Below the pieces are notes generated by a model. It saw only the letters and a program-made list of their open reading frames with translations. It made no database searches and was not told the DNA's origin. Both the position numbers and the translations under genes were made by a program. From Epibacterium sp. Ofav1-8 (GTDB taxonomy: Bacteria; Pseudomonadota; Alphaproteobacteria; Rhodobacterales; Rhodobacteraceae), in NCBI RefSeq assembly GCF_022348185.1, contig NZ_JAKRFD010000009.1, positions 124,001-188,000 of the forward strand: a stretch of DNA of 64,000 bases, in the 5' to 3' direction. Below are positions 61,878 through 64,000 of the stretch, piece by piece (position 1 is the stretch's first letter; each line of letters starts with the position of its first letter).

Positions 61878-62789
61878 CTACAGGTCCACGCCGTGCGGCG
61901 GTGTCAGGTCCGGGATTTCATCCGGCTCTGCGGCGGCGGTCGGCTGCGACAGGGCCGCCCCCTCCTGGAGCGCAAGCCCGGCAAAGTCCCAGAGCTTCGG
62001 GTCCATCATATGCGACGGGCGGATATTGGTCAGCGCCTTGAACATCACCTGGCGGCGGCCGGGGCTGTTCTTTTCCCAGCCATCCAGGATCTGCTTGACC
62101 TGCTGGCGCTGCAACCCGTCCTGACTGCCGCAGAGATCACAGGGGATGATCGGGTAGTTCATGGCGCGGGCGAATTTCTCGCAATCGGCCTCGGCCACAT
62201 GGGCCAGCGGGCGCAGGACGAACAGGTCGCCCTCCTCGTTGACCAGCTTGGGCGGCATGGTCGCCAGCCGGCCGCCGTGGAAGAGATTCATAAAGAAGGT
62301 TTCGAGGATGTCGTCGCGGTGATGACCCAGAACAACCGCCGAGCAGCCTTCCTCGCGGGCGATGCGATAGAGGTTGCCGCGCCGCAGCCGCGAGCAGAGC
62401 GCGCAATAGGTGCGGCCCTGCGGCACCTTGTCCATGACGATCGAATAGGTGTCCTGATATTCGATCCGATGCGGCACGCCCACTTTCTCCAGGAACTCCG
62501 GCAGCACCGTCGCCGGAAAGCCCGGCTGCCCCTGATCGAGGTTGCAGGCCAGCAGGTCCACCGGCAGCAGCCCGCGCCACTTCAACTCGATGAGCACGGC
62601 CAGCAGCGTATAGGAATCCTTGCCGCCGGACAGGCACACCAGCCAGCGGGCCTCGCTGCGGTCCACCATGCCGTATTGCTCAACGGCTTCGCGCACGGAC
62701 CGTATGATCCGCTTGCGCAGTTTGCGGAATTCCGTCGTCTGTGGCGCACCCTGAAAGATCGGGTGGATGTCATCTAGGTCATTGGTCAT
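61878..62789 (-). CDS. ttcA: tRNA 2-thiocytidine(32) synthetase TtcA
   Basis: 303 residues from ATG 62789; the open frame extends 201 bases further but the upstream part is compositionally unlike the family. PP-loop ATP-pyrophosphatase motif [11 protein letters not shown] (~52-62). Two Cys pairs that bind a 4Fe-4S cluster in this family are present: [12 protein letters not shown] (~130-140) and [16 protein letters not shown] (~223). [27 protein letters not shown] is conserved. Modifies cytidine 32 of certain tRNAs. The gene is monocistronic and divergent from the GGDEF-EAL gene. Confidence 0.94.
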   Translation of the reverse strand: MTNDLDDIHPIFQGAPQTTEFRKLRKRIIRSVREAVEQYGMVDRSEARWLVCLSGGKDSYTLLAVLIELKWRGLLPVDLLACNLDQGQPGFPATVLPEFLEKVGVPHRIEYQDTYSIVMDKVPQGRTYCALCSRLRRGNLYRIAREEGCSAVVLGHHRDDILETFFMNLFHGGRLATMPPKLVNEEGDLFVLRPLAHVAEADCEKFARAMNYPIIPCDLCGSQDGLQRQQVKQILDGWEKNSPGRRQVMFKALTNIRPSHMMDPKLWDFAGLALQEGAALSQPTAAAEPDEIPDLTPPHGVDL

Positions 62790-63196
62790 GGCCGGGTGAA
62801 TACGGCAAACGGCTGGCGGCGGGAAGCCTTTCTCGCACCTGCTGTTGCGGGAAACGGACCGTTGGCGCCCGTGGTGTCGGATCAGGGCCTCCGGAGCGGC
62901 ACTGAAAGCCCCGCGCCCCGCGCGCGCCATGCTGAAAAACGCCAAAGGCGCATCAGCGCGCCTGTCTCGCGGCCGGCCCGGGGGAATCAATCCGCCCCGC
63001 GGCCGGGCCGGCCACCCTGCTGCCCACCGGCTGACACATTCCGATCCGAATTCACGCCGCGCGCAGCGGATGGCCCCGAAAAAACCGGCTGCCGGACGTG
63101 AAACCGGTGGAAACTCACATCCGCGTTAACTCTCCGGTCAGACCCAAGATCTAGTCTGAGCAGGCACCACCGGCGAAGTCGAAAGGTCTTACAGCT
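62790..63196. other. 407-bp intergenic region between divergent ttcA and GGDEF-EAL genes
   Basis: Very GC-rich, with a 10-bp inverted repeat GGCCGGCCCG (62971-62980) / CGGGCCGGCC (63004-63013) around a 23-base loop. The last ~80 bases before 63197 are less GC-rich and may hold the promoter of the GGDEF-EAL gene. No RNA gene recognised. Confidence 0.45.
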
Positions 63197-64000
63197 ATGA
63201 AACTACCGAATTCACGTCTCCTACAGCGGGTCAGAGACGGGTTCTCGCAAGTGGTGTTTGGCCCGCCAATGCTCGCCTTTCTGCCTGCGCTGACGCTGGG
63301 GGCCTTCTGGTTCGGCGGCGAAACCGCGCTGCTGGTGGCCGCCCTCGGGTTGCCGCTGATGTTTGCCGTTCTGGGCAGCCTCATGCGCGACAAGGCCCCC
63401 GCCCCCGGACGCGACGCCCTGACCGGGATGATTCTGGCCGACGGGTTCCAGGCGCGGGTCAAATCCATCTATCACCGCACCGAGGACAGCGGCCTGAAAT
63501 CGGCGCTGATGGTGCTGGAGATCGACGACCACGACGACCTGATTGCCGCGCATGGCCAGGACGCCGGTGACATCGTGATGCAGCGGATCGGCGAACGCAT
63601 CACCGCGACGCTGCGCCACCGCGATACCGTCGCGCGTTTGGGACGCAACCGCTTTGCCATTTGCCTCGCGCCGGTCATGCAACTGGATCTGGAGCTGTGC
63701 ATCCAGCTTGCCGGTCGTCTCCAGGTCGCGGTGGAAGAGCCTGTGGCCGTGGATGGCACCTCGCTGTTCGTGTCCTGCTCGATCGGCATCTGCCAACGCC
63801 ACCGTGCCCCCAAGGGTGCTGCCAACGGCTGGATCGAATGCGCCGTTGCCGCCCTGGACGAGGCGATCAGCGTCGGCCCCTCCAGCATCCGGGCCTTCTC
63901 CAACGACACCCATGTGCACCTGAACCGGACCGACAACCTGCTGGAAGACGCGGCCATGGCGCTGGAAAACGGCATGATCCAGGCCTGGTTCCAACCGCAG
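63197..64000 (+). CDS. Membrane GGDEF-EAL protein, N-terminal part (3' end outside window); GGDEF degenerate
   Basis: 268 codons are visible from ATG 63197 (GAAAGG about 9 bases upstream) to the window edge with no stop. After a short basic start, residues ~20-55 form membrane segments (FLPALTLGAFWFGG; ALLVAALGLPLMFAVLGSL). A GGDEF-like domain follows (DALTGMILADGFQARV ... LEIDDHDDLIAAHGQDAGDIVMQRIGERI ... VARLGRNRFAICL): the GGDEF position reads LGRNRF, so cyclase activity is not expected. The visible end (ALENGMIQAWFQPQ) is the start of an EAL phosphodiesterase domain. The protein probably degrades cyclic di-GMP or senses GTP; the EAL active site lies outside the window. Confidence 0.87.
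   Translation, partial: MKLPNSRLLQRVRDGFSQVVFGPPMLAFLPALTLGAFWFGGETALLVAALGLPLMFAVLGSLMRDKAPAPGRDALTGMILADGFQARVKSIYHRTEDSGLKSALMVLEIDDHDDLIAAHGQDAGDIVMQRIGERITATLRHRDTVARLGRNRFAICLAPVMQLDLELCIQLAGRLQVAVEEPVAVDGTSLFVSCSIGICQRHRAPKGAANGWIECAVAALDEAISVGPSSIRAFSNDTHVHLNRTDNLLEDAAMALENGMIQAWFQPQ

Overview
The window reads as chromosomal DNA of a high-GC alphaproteobacterium, most likely Rhodobacterales (Roseobacter group). This is inferred from gene families: an RTX protein with a C-terminal Hint domain, a six-gene glycerol-type ABC transporter (glpVSTPQU), an imuA-imuB-dnaE2 mutagenesis cassette, an ExoY-type exopolysaccharide (EPS) priming enzyme, and many 4-nt ATGA/GTGA gene overlaps. No tRNA, rRNA, insertion sequence, phage gene or CRISPR array was seen.

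Region 1 (1-27836) is a surface-polysaccharide locus. After the 3' end of a tamB-like gene come a GT2 glycosyltransferase, a WecG/TagA/CpsF transferase, a Wzy-like polymerase, a GT4, a Wzx-like flippase, a Wzz-like chain-length protein, a CpsD-like ATPase with a damaged P-loop, and the priming transferase (ExoY/WbaP type). Inside it sits a translationally coupled seven-gene operon (4505-21629): a one-module type I PKS (KS-AT-KR-DH-ACP-TE), a GT2, an NRPS (formyltransferase, remnant C, A domain with an embedded luciferase-like monooxygenase, PCP), a phosphopantetheinyl transferase, an SGNH-like protein, a second SGNH-like protein fused to a glycosidase-like domain, and another GT2. My reading is that a small formylated or oxidised aminoacyl-ketide is made and attached to, or co-exported with, the polysaccharide. 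This is the best candidate for an undescribed system in the window.

Region 2 (28198-34154) is accessory: an AraC-type regulator, a DgoK-like sugar kinase that has lost its active-site motifs, a TIGR03084-type protein, an Asp/Gly-rich repeat protein, and a THUMP-domain rRNA methyltransferase.

Region 3 (34430-52654) is transport, respiration and regulation: glpVSTPQU, whose two ATPases have complementary defects; a BlaI/M56 peptidase pair; a GntR regulator convergent with a PfkB fructokinase; a bd-type quinol oxidase with a 31-residue third subunit; and an oppABCDF operon. Both substrate-binding-protein genes are followed by a hairpin before the rest of their operon.

Region 4 (52906-64000) holds the large RTX-Hint protein, the imuA-imuB-dnaE2 operon with an extra 88-codon gene at its end, ttcA, and the 5' part of a membrane GGDEF-EAL gene running off the window.
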